A stretch of DNA of 48,821 nucleotides from CAYLUN01 sp964386865 (GCA_964386865.1 CAYLUN010000040.1:1-48821); one strand, 5' to 3'. Shown: positions 1 through 8,541, counted from the first letter of the stretch. Notes: generated by a model not told the origin, from the letters alone. Numbers and translations: made by a program.

Positions 1-354
1 AGTCTGGGCAGTGTCTCAGTCCCAGTGCGGCTGGTCGTCCTCTCAGACCAGCTAGCCGTAAGCCTTGGTGGGCCGTTACCCCGCCAACAAGCTGATGGCA
101 CACGGGCTCCTCCCCAGGGGGCAGGCCTTGCGGTCCCCGCCTTTGGCGGACGGGTCATGCGACCCGCGCGCCACATTCGGTATTAGCGCCATTTTCACGG
201 CGTTATCCCCACCCTCGGGACAGATTGCCCATGCGTTCCTCGCCCTTCCGCCACTACGGCGTTCCGTATTGCTACTTCCCGCCGCCGTTCGACTTGCATG
301 CCTAATCCACGCTGCCAGCGTTCGTTCTGAGCCAGAATCAAACTCTCAGAAAAA
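1..354 (-). rRNA. rrs: 16S ribosomal RNA, 5' end (partial)
   Basis: The reverse complement carries the conserved 5' end of 16S rRNA. The universal 27F-type site (AGAGTTTGATTCTGGCTCAG) lies at 328-347, followed by the helix with GAACGCTGGCAGCGTGGATT and the GCAAGTCGAACG segment. The window opens in the conserved ACTGAGACACTGCCCAGACT stretch, near E. coli position 340, so only the first quarter of the gene is present and it continues beyond the left edge. The 5' end at about 354 is placed by counting back from the 27F site and could be off by a few bases. The 3' part and any 23S/5S genes are outside the window. Confidence 0.97.
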
Positions 355-550
355 AAATCCACGCCGTGACATCGGCCGTAGCCGCGTCACGCGTTTCGTT
401 CGGTTTCAAATTGCCTGGCACAAGTTTCTGTCTTCCCGCATCCCCTCCGGATCTCGTCGATCCTCAGGTGATGCGCTTGAGCTTCGGATGTCACAGAGCA
501 AGTTTTTCGCGCCGGTCGACGCATCGCTGCGGTTCTCGGCGCGGGTTGGG

Positions 551-580
551 ACTGTAGCAAAAAGCCGCCGCCCTTGTCAA
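551..580 (-). promoter_or_regulatory. rRNA operon promoter, proximal (P2 candidate)
   Basis: On the minus strand a perfect TTGACA (-35, 575-580) is followed after 18 bp by TACAGT (-10, 551-556). It lies about 200 bp upstream of the mature 16S end, a normal distance for an rrn promoter. The call rests on motif match and position only. Confidence 0.6.
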
Positions 581-672
581 CCCCGTCCCGGAAATTTTTC
601 TTTCGAGCCTTTCCGGGCCGCCTCCGGGGCCCCGCCGGCTTCGCTGCCCGGTGCGCCCTGAAAGAGCCGTGA

Positions 673-702
673 AGATTAGCAGACGCCCCCCCACCGCGTC
701 AA
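673..702 (-). promoter_or_regulatory. rRNA operon promoter, distal (P1 candidate)
   Basis: On the minus strand TTGACG (697-702) is followed after 18 bp by TAATCT (673-678). Immediately upstream (703-740) lies an AT-rich tract of the kind that serves as an UP element in rRNA promoters. With the 551-580 site this makes a tandem P1/P2 arrangement, 122 bp apart, with identical 18-bp spacers. Confidence 0.55.
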
Positions 703-765
703 CCGGGAATTTGAATAAATTTTAGGAACCATTTTTCGGCCCCCGCTTCCTTCGGTGAAAACAGG

Positions 766-828
766 CTGAAGCTCGGACTACATCCGGTTACGAGCATGGA
801 AATAAGCGGCTTGTAGTCCGGCCTTCAG
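766..828. repeat. Imperfect inverted repeat (hairpin) in the rrn-uvsE intergenic region
   Basis: The arms at 766-782 and 812-828 are 17 bp long and match except for two positions, with a 29-bp loop between them. The arms share a GGACTACA/TGTAGTCC core, which resembles the GTAG/CTAC-bounded palindrome at 16927-16993. Apart from this repeat and the two promoter candidates, I see nothing coding in the 355-925 gap. Confidence 0.6.
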
Positions 829-925
829 TCCGTCTCTGACCATAACTGGAACTCCTGATTGCGCCCCGCTCCCCTCGACACGGACGCGGCCGCAGGATAC
901 ACTCTTGCGCTTTCCGGGAGACCCT

Positions 926-1843
926 ATGATCCGACTCGGACTCTGCTGCAAGTTTCACGAAGCGCCGATCGCGTTCAAGACCACGACCGTGACAGCGCTG
1001 GTTAAGCACGAGCGCGAAGCGCGTCTAGCACGCCTCGCAGCGCTCTGCCGCACGAACGCCGACGCGCTTCATGCGGCTCTTGTTTACTGCGCCGAACACC
1101 AGATCGGCTGCTTCCGCGTCAACAGCCAGATCCTGCCCGTCAAAACCCACCCCGACACCGCGTACGACGCGGCGGATCTGCCCGGCGGAGACGCCGTCGT
1201 CCGCGCCTTCAAACGCTGCGGCTCGCTCGCGCGCCGGCACGGCCTGCGGCTCGCCTTCCACCCCGACCAGTTCATCCTGCTGAGCTCGCCCGACCCGGAG
1301 ATCACCCGCAAATCCATTGCGGATTTGGAGTATCAGGCCCACGTCTCCGAGTGGGTCGGCGCGGACGTGATCAACATCCACGCGGGCGGCGCGTACGGCA
1401 ACAAGCCAGCCGCGCTCGCACGCCTCGCCAGCGCCATCCGCACGCTGCCCAAGGCCGTCCGCTCGCGCTTGACGCTCGAGAACGACGACCGCAGCTACAC
1501 GCCCGCCGACCTGCTGCCGCTCTGCCGCGAGACCGGCACGCCCTTCGTCTACGATGTGCACCACCACCGCTGCAACCCGGACGGACTCTCCGTCAAGGAG
1601 GTCACACGGCAGGCCCTCGCCACGTGGAATCGCGAGCCGCTGATGCACGTCTCAACGCCGAGGGATGGCCGCGACGGCAAGAACCCTCGGCCCCACCACG
1701 ACTTCATCGACCCGTCGGATTTTCCGCGCGACTGGCACGCGCTGGACGTCACGGTGGAGGTCGAGGCCAAAGCCAAAGAGGTCGCGGTCGCGCGCCTGCG
1801 GCAGGCGCTGCTGCGCGAGGGCGTGGCCCTGTGGCCCGCTTAA
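926..1843 (+). CDS. uvsE: UV damage endonuclease UvsE/UvdE
   Basis: 305-residue protein of the UvsE/UvdE family (TIM-barrel, AP-endonuclease-2-like fold). These enzymes nick DNA 5' of UV photoproducts in a photolyase-independent repair route. Family signatures are visible in order: the N-terminal IRLGLCC, CFRVNSQILP, LAFHPDQF, the metal-site segments INIHAGGAYGNK and LTLENDD, FVYDVHHHRCNP and HHDFIDP. The length is normal for the family. I start at the ATG at 926, preceded by GGGAG at 916-920; an upstream TTG at 905 is in frame but has no ribosome-binding site. It is a lone plus-strand gene between the rRNA leader and a convergent minus-strand operon, and a strong inverted repeat follows its stop codon. 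Confidence 0.95.
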   Translation: MIRLGLCCKFHEAPIAFKTTTVTALVKHEREARLARLAALCRTNADALHAALVYCAEHQIGCFRVNSQILPVKTHPDTAYDAADLPGGDAVVRAFKRCGSLARRHGLRLAFHPDQFILLSSPDPEITRKSIADLEYQAHVSEWVGADVINIHAGGAYGNKPAALARLASAIRTLPKAVRSRLTLENDDRSYTPADLLPLCRETGTPFVYDVHHHRCNPDGLSVKEVTRQALATWNREPLMHVSTPRDGRDGKNPRPHHDFIDPSDFPRDWHALDVTVEVEAKAKEVAVARLRQALLREGVALWPA

Positions 1844-1853
1844 TCTGCCTGGG

Positions 1854-1933
1854 GGGGGGCGAGGCTGTGCCGAGCCGTCCTTCCGCGCCTTCATCTATTC
1901 GACGCGCTGCGGCTCGGCACAGCCTCGCCCCCC
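1854..1933. repeat. Perfect 24-bp inverted repeat between convergent genes
   Basis: Arms at 1854-1877 and 1910-1933 are exact reverse complements, separated by 32 bp, and each carries the motif GGGCGAGGCTGTGCCGAGCC. The pair sits in the 128-bp gap between the convergent stops of uvsE and the SDR gene, so it could act as a bidirectional terminator in RNA, although there is no T-tract. Related single or paired copies occur at 8066-8136 and 38218-38240, so it is a dispersed repeat rather than a dedicated terminator. Confidence 0.8.
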
Positions 1934-1971
1934 AAATTCGACGCGCTGCGTTTGTTCGAACCACCCGCCCC

Positions 1972-2826
1972 TCACACACCCGCTGCCGCCAAGAAGCCGC
2001 CGTCCACGGGCACGGTGACCCCCGTGACGAACCGAGCCTGCGCGTCGTCGAGCAGCCAGCAGACGCAGCCCAGCAGGTCCTTGGCCTCGCCGAACTGCCC
2101 CTGCGGCGTGTGCGCCAGCACGCTCTCGCCGCGCGCGGTGAGCCCGCCTTCCGGCGTCATCAGGATCTTGCGGCTGCGCGCGTTCACAAAGAAGCCCGGC
2201 GCAACCGCGTTGACGCGGATGCCCGCCGGCGCGAGGTAGACCGCCAGCCACTCGGTGAAGTTCACGATCCCGGCCTTGGCCATCGCGTAGGCCGGCACGC
2301 GGGTGAGCGGACGATAGCTGTTCATCGAGGCGAAATTCAGGATCGAGCCGCGCCGCAGGGCCGCCATCTCTCGCCCGAACACCTGGCACGGGATCACCGT
2401 GCCCAGCGTGTTGATGTGGACCACGGAATCGAACGCCTCAAGGCCCAGCCCGAAGAACCCCCGCACGGCCTCGGGCCGGTCTGGAGCCAGTTCAGCCGGA
2501 TCGAACACCGTCGTGGTCGTCGTGGCTACCGCCTGGTTGCCGCCCGCGCCGTTCAGCAAGAATCGGCAGGGCCCGAGGCGCGCCGCCACCTCACGCCGCG
2601 CCGCCTCCACGGCGGCCTCGTCCGTCACGTCCGCCGCGAGCGGCAGCGCCACGCCGCCCTCGGCCGCGACCTCGCCGGCCACCTGCTCCAGCGTCGCGAG
2701 CGTACGCCCCAGCAGCGCGACCTTCGCGCCGCGCCGCGCCAGCTCCTTGGCAATCTCCGAGCAGAGCGTCCCGCCCGCCCCCGTGATCACCGCCGTCTGC
2801 CCGTCGAAACAAGTGTCGTGTGCCAT
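1972..2826 (-). CDS. uxuB: SDR-type D-mannonate oxidoreductase (fructuronate reductase)
   Basis: 284-residue short-chain dehydrogenase. Visible features are the nucleotide-binding TGAGGTLCSEIAKELA, NGAGGN, the catalytic serine in FASMNS, the YAMAK motif (YxxxK) and RVNAVAPGFFVN. The C-terminal pattern with LAHTPQGQFGE and VTGVTVPVDGGF is that of the SDR-type D-mannonate oxidoreductases of Bacillus and Thermotoga, which interconvert D-fructuronate and D-mannonate with NAD(H). It follows uxaC (glucuronate isomerase, which makes fructuronate) by 17 bp, so the two enzymes catalyse consecutive steps. It is the last gene of the glucuronate operon. The specific substrate is inferred from family resemblance and context; the SDR assignment itself is certain. 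No mannonate dehydratase (uxuA) is present in the window. Confidence 0.88.
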   Translation of the reverse strand: MAHDTCFDGQTAVITGAGGTLCSEIAKELARRGAKVALLGRTLATLEQVAGEVAAEGGVALPLAADVTDEAAVEAARREVAARLGPCRFLLNGAGGNQAVATTTTTVFDPAELAPDRPEAVRGFFGLGLEAFDSVVHINTLGTVIPCQVFGREMAALRRGSILNFASMNSYRPLTRVPAYAMAKAGIVNFTEWLAVYLAPAGIRVNAVAPGFFVNARSRKILMTPEGGLTARGESVLAHTPQGQFGEAKDLLGCVCWLLDDAQARFVTGVTVPVDGGFLAAAGV

Positions 2827-2843
2827 GGTTTCTCCCTCGCCTT

Positions 2844-4280
2844 CTATCGGCTTCCGTCGACTCCACGCGGCTCCTTCGCGTCGCGTCGCACCGCCCCCAG
2901 AATCATCTCACGCGCGTTCTCGTGGCTCACGGCCCGCACCAGCGGCTCCAAAGCCTCGTAGTCGTCCGGCACGATCCCCCGCTCCGCCCACTCGCCGAGC
3001 GTGCCGCACAGCACGCGCCGGAAGTACTCGTGGCGAACCAGCGAGAGCAGGCTGCGCGAATCGGTGGTCATGCCGACGAACGTCGAAAGAAGCCCGTAGC
3101 TCGCCAGCGTCTCCAGGTGCTGCCGGATGCCCAGCGCGTGGTCGTTGTACCACCACGCGGGGCCGAGCTGGATCTTGCCGGCCACGCCGTCCTCGGCGTA
3201 GGAGCCGGTCAGCGTGGCGAGCACGGCGGTGTCCGCCGGGTTGAGCGTGTAGAGAATCGTTCGCGGCAGGCACCCGCCCAGCTCGAGGTCGTCCAAGAAC
3301 CGGCTGAGGCTGTCCACGTCGCACGGCGGCCCCATCGCGGCATAGCCGCCAGCGGCCCCCGCCAGCCGCCTGAGGCGCGTGCTCGTGCGGCGCTGCGCCC
3401 CGAGGTGGAGCTGCATCGCCCAGCCGCGGCGCCCGTACTCGCGCCCCAGAAACCGCAGGATCGCCGAGCGCAGCCGCACGGCTTCGGCCTTTGCGAGCGC
3501 GAGACCGTCCAGCCGCCGGGCGAACAGCCGCGCGGCCACCGCATCGTCCGCAGGCGCGTAGGCAAACGCGTCCAGCGCATGGTCGGCCAGGCGGCAGCCC
3601 AGCGCGTCGAACGCGTCCAAGCGGCACCCCAGCGCCACCAGCAGCGCCTCGTACGAGTCGACCGCCACGCCGGTCGCATCGCCCAGCCTCTCCAGCCAGT
3701 CGGCATAGCCGTCGTCCTCGACCGCCATCGGGTCGTCGCCGCGCAGCGACGGCAAGATGCGCACGGGGAACTCCGAACCCGCAAACGCCTCGTGCGCCGC
3801 CAGACCGTCCAGCGCGCCGTCCGAGGTGCACACGCACGCCACGTTGAAGCGCGTCAGCAGGCCGCGGGCCGAGAACTCAGGCAGCCTCAGCCGCTCGTTC
3901 GCGGCCTCCCAGACCGCGTCCGCCGTCTGCGGCGAGAGCGGCTCTCGGACGCCGAACACGCGGTCCAGCTCCAGCGCCGCCCAGTGATGCAGCGGGCTCC
4001 CGAGCGTTTTCGGAACGGTCGCCGCCCAGGCGTCGAACCGCTCGCGCGACGACGCCTCGCGCCCCGTGATCAGCGCCTCGGGCACGCCCGCGATGCGCAT
4101 CGCCCGGTGCTTGTAAGGGTCGCTGGCTATCCACAGGTCGGCCAGCGTCTTGAAGCTCCGGTTTGCCACCAGATCCTCCGCCGATAGGTGACAGTGGTAA
4201 TCGAGGATCGGCTGCATCGCCGCGCAGTCGTGGTAGAGCCGCCTCGCCAGCGGAGTCGCCAACAGAAAATCGCTAGTCAC
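2844..4280 (-). CDS. uxaC: Glucuronate (uronate) isomerase
   Basis: 478-residue UxaC-family protein that isomerises D-glucuronate to D-fructuronate (or galacturonate to tagaturonate) in the cytoplasm. Evidence includes the metal-site segment ILDYHCHLSAEDL near the N terminus (His29 and His31), FNVACVCTSD, WAMQLHLGAQRRTSTR, ILYTLNPAD, IQLGPAWWYND and GMTTDSRSLLSLVRHEYFRR near the C terminus; the length is normal. I start at the GTG at 4280, which overlaps the stop of the upstream symporter by 8 nt and suggests translational coupling. A GTG two codons upstream (4286) is an alternative. A further in-frame extension to 4343 lies inside the symporter gene and is unlikely. Confidence 0.95.
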   Translation of the reverse strand: MTSDFLLATPLARRLYHDCAAMQPILDYHCHLSAEDLVANRSFKTLADLWIASDPYKHRAMRIAGVPEALITGREASSRERFDAWAATVPKTLGSPLHHWAALELDRVFGVREPLSPQTADAVWEAANERLRLPEFSARGLLTRFNVACVCTSDGALDGLAAHEAFAGSEFPVRILPSLRGDDPMAVEDDGYADWLERLGDATGVAVDSYEALLVALGCRLDAFDALGCRLADHALDAFAYAPADDAVAARLFARRLDGLALAKAEAVRLRSAILRFLGREYGRRGWAMQLHLGAQRRTSTRLRRLAGAAGGYAAMGPPCDVDSLSRFLDDLELGGCLPRTILYTLNPADTAVLATLTGSYAEDGVAGKIQLGPAWWYNDHALGIRQHLETLASYGLLSTFVGMTTDSRSLLSLVRHEYFRRVLCGTLGEWAERGIVPDDYEALEPLVRAVSHENAREMILGAVRRDAKEPRGVDGSR

Positions 4281-5943
4281 GCGCACCCCCGTTCTTCGCC
4301 CGCAGGCCCCGCCCCAGCGCCGCCGCCAACGCGCAGCAGCCAAGCCCCGCGGCCAGCGTATACTGCCCGCTCCTCAGCGCTACGCTGAACAGGCTCACGC
4401 CGACGAAGAGCGCGCCGCTCAGGCCGAGCGCAACCGCGAAGAGGACCATGATCGCCCGGTGTCCCTGCGGCGGCGGGCTCGCGCGCTCGCTTTCGCGCAC
4501 CGGCACGCGCAGGCGGCCAAAGAAGGCCGCCACGCGCTGCCGATAGGCGGCGTCGCGGCCCTCGCCCAGAGCGGAGAGCCCGAGCACGCACAGGCAGACC
4601 AGCATCTGATAGAACGTCGCGCTCTCCCAGTTCAGGCCCGGGGTTTGTTTGAGCGCGAGCCCCGCCGCGACGCCTGCAACAATCGAGGCGATCGCGCCCC
4701 ACGGCTTGGGCCGCCGCCACAGCACGCCGGCCACCAGCGGCACCACGAGCGGCACGCCGATCAGCCCCATCAGGGTCTTGTTTACCTCGAAGGCCCCGCC
4801 GAAGCGCGGCACCTGCATCGCCCCGAAGATGATCAGGGTCCCGATCACCACCGTCACCGTCCGCGCAACAGCCATCTGCTCGCGGTTATCGGCCTGCGGC
4901 CTGAACAGCCGGCGGTAGATGTCACGCGTCATCACGCCGGCCGTCACGTTATACTCCGCGCTCAGCGTGGACATCGTGGCCGAAAGCATGGCCGCGATCA
5001 TCAGCCCCATCGCCCCCGGCGGCAGCAGCCGCTTGCACACGCTCACGTAGGCCTCCTCGGGATTCGCCAGATCCGGCACCAACACCGCCGCGGCGATCGC
5101 CGGCAGCAGGAAGATCACCGGACAGACGAGGAACAGCGCAGCCGAGAGAAGGCCCATTTTGCGGGCCGCGCGCTCGTCCTCGCAGCAGTAGAAGCGCTGG
5201 ATAAAGGCCCAGTTGCCGTTGTACTTGATGATCACCATCGCGAAGTAGACGAAGAGGAACCAGAAGTTGCCCTTAGGCCCGTTGGCCCAGGTGAAGTGCT
5301 CCGGCAGCGCCGCCGCCAGCGCCCCGAGCCCGCCCGCCGCCGTCAGCGCCAGCGGCACCATGACACTGGTGATCATCAGCAGAATCGCGCACTGCACCGC
5401 GTCCGTCACCACCACGGCCCACAGCCCGCCGATCATGGTGTACACGATCACGATGCCGCCCGACACCGCGACGGCTTGCGCCAGCGTGCACCCCATGGTG
5501 CCCTGCACGAAGACGCCGAGCGCGTAGAGCCGAACCATGTTGTCGAGGAGGCGGAAGCCGACGCCTCCCCACGAGATCACCTGCCTCACGGCCGCGCTGT
5601 AGCGCTGCTCCAGATACTCGACCGGCGTCACCAACCCCGCCCGCCGCCAGCGGTGCGCCAGAAACGCGCTGCCGAACAGCGCCGCCGGCACCGCGCTCCA
5701 CAGGATCACCAGCGCCACCAGCCCGTCCTTGTAGGCGATGCCCGCGTGCGCGACGAACACGAAGGTGCTCATCATGGTCATGTAGTTGCTGATCGCGCCG
5801 AGGTGCCACGGCACGGCGTTCCCGCCCGCGAAGTACTCCTTCACGTTCTTGACGTAGAGCCCCAGCACGCCGCCGATCCCGGCCATCAGCGCCAGATAGA
5901 TCGCGATCGCCGTGTAGTCCAAACTCGTCAGTCCGTTGACCAT
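4273..5943 (-). CDS. Sodium:solute symporter (SSS family), probable uronate transporter
   Basis: 556-residue polytopic membrane protein with at least a dozen hydrophobic segments. It shows the SSS (2.A.21) pattern: an N-terminal LDYTAIAIYLALMAGIGG, AGGNAVPWHLGAISNYMTMM, LVTPVEYLEQRYSAAVRQ, and a sodium-site-like region AAMLSATMSTLSAEYNV. It follows the GH115 gene by 4 bp and overlaps uxaC by 8 nt, so it is firmly inside the glucuronate operon. From this context its substrate is inferred to be D-glucuronate, 4-O-methylglucuronate or an aldouronate released by the GH115 enzyme. The family call is certain; the substrate is not visible in the sequence. Confidence 0.93.
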   Translation of the reverse strand: MVNGLTSLDYTAIAIYLALMAGIGGVLGLYVKNVKEYFAGGNAVPWHLGAISNYMTMMSTFVFVAHAGIAYKDGLVALVILWSAVPAALFGSAFLAHRWRRAGLVTPVEYLEQRYSAAVRQVISWGGVGFRLLDNMVRLYALGVFVQGTMGCTLAQAVAVSGGIVIVYTMIGGLWAVVVTDAVQCAILLMITSVMVPLALTAAGGLGALAAALPEHFTWANGPKGNFWFLFVYFAMVIIKYNGNWAFIQRFYCCEDERAARKMGLLSAALFLVCPVIFLLPAIAAAVLVPDLANPEEAYVSVCKRLLPPGAMGLMIAAMLSATMSTLSAEYNVTAGVMTRDIYRRLFRPQADNREQMAVARTVTVVIGTLIIFGAMQVPRFGGAFEVNKTLMGLIGVPLVVPLVAGVLWRRPKPWGAIASIVAGVAAGLALKQTPGLNWESATFYQMLVCLCVLGLSALGEGRDAAYRQRVAAFFGRLRVPVRESERASPPPQGHRAIMVLFAVALGLSGALFVGVSLFSVALRSGQYTLAAGLGCCALAAALGRGLRAKNGGARD

Positions 5944-5947
5944 AGGC

Positions 5948-8077
5948 TCACTTGCTGTCCTTCCGCTCGCGCGCCGCCTTCGCCACGTCGCACGTCTTCT
6001 TCAGCGTCGCCTCGATATTCAGCTTCCTGCACCCGCGGTACCACTCTTTCCACGGCCCGCTGCAGTAGCCCGCGGCCAGCGACGGAAGCGTCTCGAATGC
6101 AGCCTCGGCCTCGCCGAGAGAGAGCGCGCAGGCGCTCAGGTCGCCGAGATCCAGCGCCTCGTGCGCGATCAGCAGCGCCTCCAGCCACGCGCTCGTCCGC
6201 TCCATGAAGCGCGCCGGATAAAGCAGGTTGTCGCGAAGAAGCGCCGCCTCGCCTGCCGGCAGTTTCGCTGCCGCTGTCCCCGCATGCAGCGCCGCCAGTT
6301 CAAAGCCGGCCCTCTGCGCTGCGGCGCGCTTGGCCGACTCGCGCCGCCCGAGCGTCGTGGGATGCATGTCGCTGAGCCCCTCATAGAAGGCGTCCGTCAC
6401 CTTTTCGGACACTTCGCTCGCTTGACCGTATGCGATCGTCTCTGCCGCTGCTCCGGCCCCGATCTTCTTGTCCTTGAGCTTCTTGGCCAGTTCTGCCAAG
6501 ATCTTATTTCCCGCGCCGAACATCTGTCCGTCCATCAGGAACGGCACCTGCTGCTTGTCGTGGATCTGGTACGCATTGAAGTAGATCCGGTAGGCGTTTG
6601 CGATCTCAGCCTGCCGTGAGGCGAATCGATTCTTGACCCAGCCGTCCAGCCACGCGTCCGGGTCATACCCTTCCAGCCGCCACGTCATCTTGGCTGTGGC
6701 GTCGATGCCCAACACGAATTCGCGGATGTTGGAGACGTTGAAAATCGCATACGCGCCCGCGCCCTTCCCCACGGCCGCTTTCATCATCTCGCAGGTTTTG
6801 TGGGGCGGCACCACCTGCGCCAAATGCGGCCCGCTGCCGATCAGCCCATGATGGTAGTAGACGCCGTACGCGTTCTTCGGATTGCGCGGCGTCTCGTAGA
6901 AGTCCCGCTGCCACTTCCAGCCCGGCGAGTTGTCAGCGAACACGATGATCGTGTCTTCGGGTATCGTGAGCAGCCCCTTCTGGTTCAGCACCGAACCCTC
7001 GGCCCAGAGCGTGGTTGACATCAGCCGCTTCTTGCCGGGGCAGACCGCATCAAGGATCTTCACCTGCGCCGCCATCGCCCCGGAGATGATCCGCCCGCGG
7101 TCGGCATCCGACTGAGGCACGTTGGCGTCCGCCATCCACATCGGCCTGTCCGCCACCCCGCGCAGTCCGAGCTGCCAGATCACGTTTGGGTAGGCCGCCC
7201 ACTTTTCCGCGTAGGCGCGCCACACTTCGCGCACCTCGTCCGGATGGCTGAAATAGGAATACGTAAGCTCCTTGCCGCGAGCCCGCCAGTAGTTGAAATA
7301 CGAGAAGGCGCTCACGCCCATGGGCTCGACGTGGTGCTGCGACACGAACACGCCGCGCCGCACGCACGCCTCTACGAGGGCCGCCTCGGGCGGATTCAGG
7401 ATATCGATGAAGCTGGCCGGAATAATCAAGTTGAAGCGGCTGCGCACCAGCGCTTCCGCCACCTGGTCCATCACCTCGCGGTGCACGACCTGGCCGTAAT
7501 ACGGGTAGTCGATCTTACGCGTGTTTCCGCTCTCGCGCCACTCCGTCAGCAAGTCTTCGTCGTTGATAAACCAGCCGCGGAATTTGAATGTCGGAGCCCC
7601 TGACTCCAGCGAGACCGCGTCCCACTTCAGTTCCGGCCGTTTCGCGGGCTCGCGGCTTGACCAGACGTACAGCGGATCGACCTTCAGGTACTCCTCGCAG
7701 AAGGCGTAGACGCCGAACATCGTGCCGCGCGCGTCACCGCCTTCAACCACAAGCCGCTCGCCTTCCGCCCGCACGCGGTAGCTCTCCCACGGCCCGCCCG
7801 CCTTCGTGCCGACGAGCACGCACGCCCCTGCCGGCGCCGCGCCGCCGACCACGATCTCTGGCCTCCGGCCCGTGATCTTCAGCGCATCCGACGCCAGATC
7901 CTCGGCCGCGAGCCGCACGAACTCCGGCTCGCCCGCCGCCACGACGATCGGCGCGACGCGCTCCGCCGTCACGAACGAGAAGCCCTCGGCCCGTACGTGG
8001 CCCGCGAGCAGCAGGAGGATGAACCCCAAGGGCGCTAAGACAAAAGCAGGGGCATCGCTCGACAACCGGCTCAGCAC
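5948..8077 (-). CDS. Glycoside hydrolase family 115 alpha-glucuronidase, secreted
   Basis: About 709 residues: a signal peptide (hydrophobic LAPLGFILLLLAG, cleavage near HVRAEG) followed by a GH115-like catalytic protein. GH115 enzymes remove (4-O-methyl)glucuronic acid from xylan by cleaving the alpha-1,2 linkage. Characteristic elements are KFRGWFINDEDLLTEW, the RSRFNLIIPASF segment, VFVSQHHVEPMGVSAFSY, YPNVIWQLGLRG, ADNSPGW and GVYYHHGLIGSGPHL. There is no suitable ATG. I choose the GTG at 8077, which gives a good signal peptide; a TTG at 8065 is the alternative. Both lie inside a palindromic repeat (8066-8136), an odd position for a start codon. The open frame continues upstream to 8299, but that part is repeat-derived. 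It precedes the symporter by 4 bp. Confidence 0.85.
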   Translation of the reverse strand: MLSRLSSDAPAFVLAPLGFILLLLAGHVRAEGFSFVTAERVAPIVVAAGEPEFVRLAAEDLASDALKITGRRPEIVVGGAAPAGACVLVGTKAGGPWESYRVRAEGERLVVEGGDARGTMFGVYAFCEEYLKVDPLYVWSSREPAKRPELKWDAVSLESGAPTFKFRGWFINDEDLLTEWRESGNTRKIDYPYYGQVVHREVMDQVAEALVRSRFNLIIPASFIDILNPPEAALVEACVRRGVFVSQHHVEPMGVSAFSYFNYWRARGKELTYSYFSHPDEVREVWRAYAEKWAAYPNVIWQLGLRGVADRPMWMADANVPQSDADRGRIISGAMAAQVKILDAVCPGKKRLMSTTLWAEGSVLNQKGLLTIPEDTIIVFADNSPGWKWQRDFYETPRNPKNAYGVYYHHGLIGSGPHLAQVVPPHKTCEMMKAAVGKGAGAYAIFNVSNIREFVLGIDATAKMTWRLEGYDPDAWLDGWVKNRFASRQAEIANAYRIYFNAYQIHDKQQVPFLMDGQMFGAGNKILAELAKKLKDKKIGAGAAAETIAYGQASEVSEKVTDAFYEGLSDMHPTTLGRRESAKRAAAQRAGFELAALHAGTAAAKLPAGEAALLRDNLLYPARFMERTSAWLEALLIAHEALDLGDLSACALSLGEAEAAFETLPSLAAGYCSGPWKEWYRGCRKLNIEATLKKTCDVAKAARERKDSK

Positions 8078-8136
8078 AGCTTCGCCCCCCGATTTTCGAG
8101 CGCGTCCGAGGCGTGGAGGGCGAGGCTGCGCCGAGC
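8066..8136. repeat. Degenerate inverted-repeat pair of the GGCGAGGCT-type dispersed family
   Basis: The right arm (8113-8136) carries GGAGGGCGAGGCTGCGCCGA, and the left arm (8066-8089) is its partly decayed reverse complement. Together they can form a long hairpin in the 107-nt leader between the remnant gene and GH115. The candidate GTG start codon of GH115 lies in the left arm. The pair is related to the perfect pair at 1854-1933. Confidence 0.7.
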
Positions 8137-8184
8137 CGTCGGCGGCCAGACACCTGAAGCGTTCAGCGATGAGCGTTCTCGCCG

Positions 8185-8541
8185 TCACTTCACCACCAGC
8201 GCTTTCTCCGCCACCAGCACGGGCGCGTCGTACACCGGCACATCCTTGAAGACGACCGTGTCGCCCGTGCGCGTCACGCGCTCCGCCGGGAACTCGCAAA
8301 TGCGCCCGCTGATCAGGTCAACCCACACCGGCTCCTTGATCGCGCTGCCCGTGAGCGTGATCTGCGCCATGGCAGTCACGTTCGTGTCCGAAGGCGTGCC
8401 GCTCCGATCCCAAACGGCCAGCAGATGCTGCCTCGTGGAACCGTTTCGATACACGAAGCGCGAGGTTCTCTTGGCGCACGCGACCGCCGCCACGTCGTTC
8501 GTGATGCGCGAAAGCGAGTGGTCGAACATCTGTCTCATCAT
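8185..8541 (-). pseudogene. Internally deleted copy of the clan GH-A glycosidase (118-codon remnant)
   Basis: This frame of 118 residues begins MMRQ, and from residue 5 on it aligns end to end with the last ~115 residues of the intact glycosidase at 10058-11494. Examples: FDHSLSRI matches FDDSLARV, KEPVWVDLISG matches SEPVWVDLVSG, and YDAPVLVAEKALVVK matches YDAPVLIAEKALVL. The start codon, its GGAGG ribosome-binding site and the promoter region above it also match those of the intact gene. The simplest reading is that one internal deletion removed the signal peptide and whole catalytic domain (residues ~5-362 of the parent) and rejoined the frame. It lies at the head of the GH115 operon, 107 bp before the next gene. 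It may be translated but cannot be a glycosidase; the surviving part is the C-terminal beta-sandwich-like domain. Confidence 0.85.

Noticed and set aside
1351..2961. 536-codon plus-strand frame across uvsE and the SDR gene
   Set aside because: It runs out of frame through uvsE, across the palindrome and antisense to the SDR gene; no domain.
4459..6207. 582-codon plus-strand open frame over the symporter gene
   Set aside because: His/Arg-rich antisense shadow of the SSS transporter; no domain and no ribosome-binding site.
8078..8299. N-terminal extension of the GH115 frame
   Set aside because: It overlaps the remnant gene and the palindromic repeat and precedes the signal peptide; not credible coding sequence.
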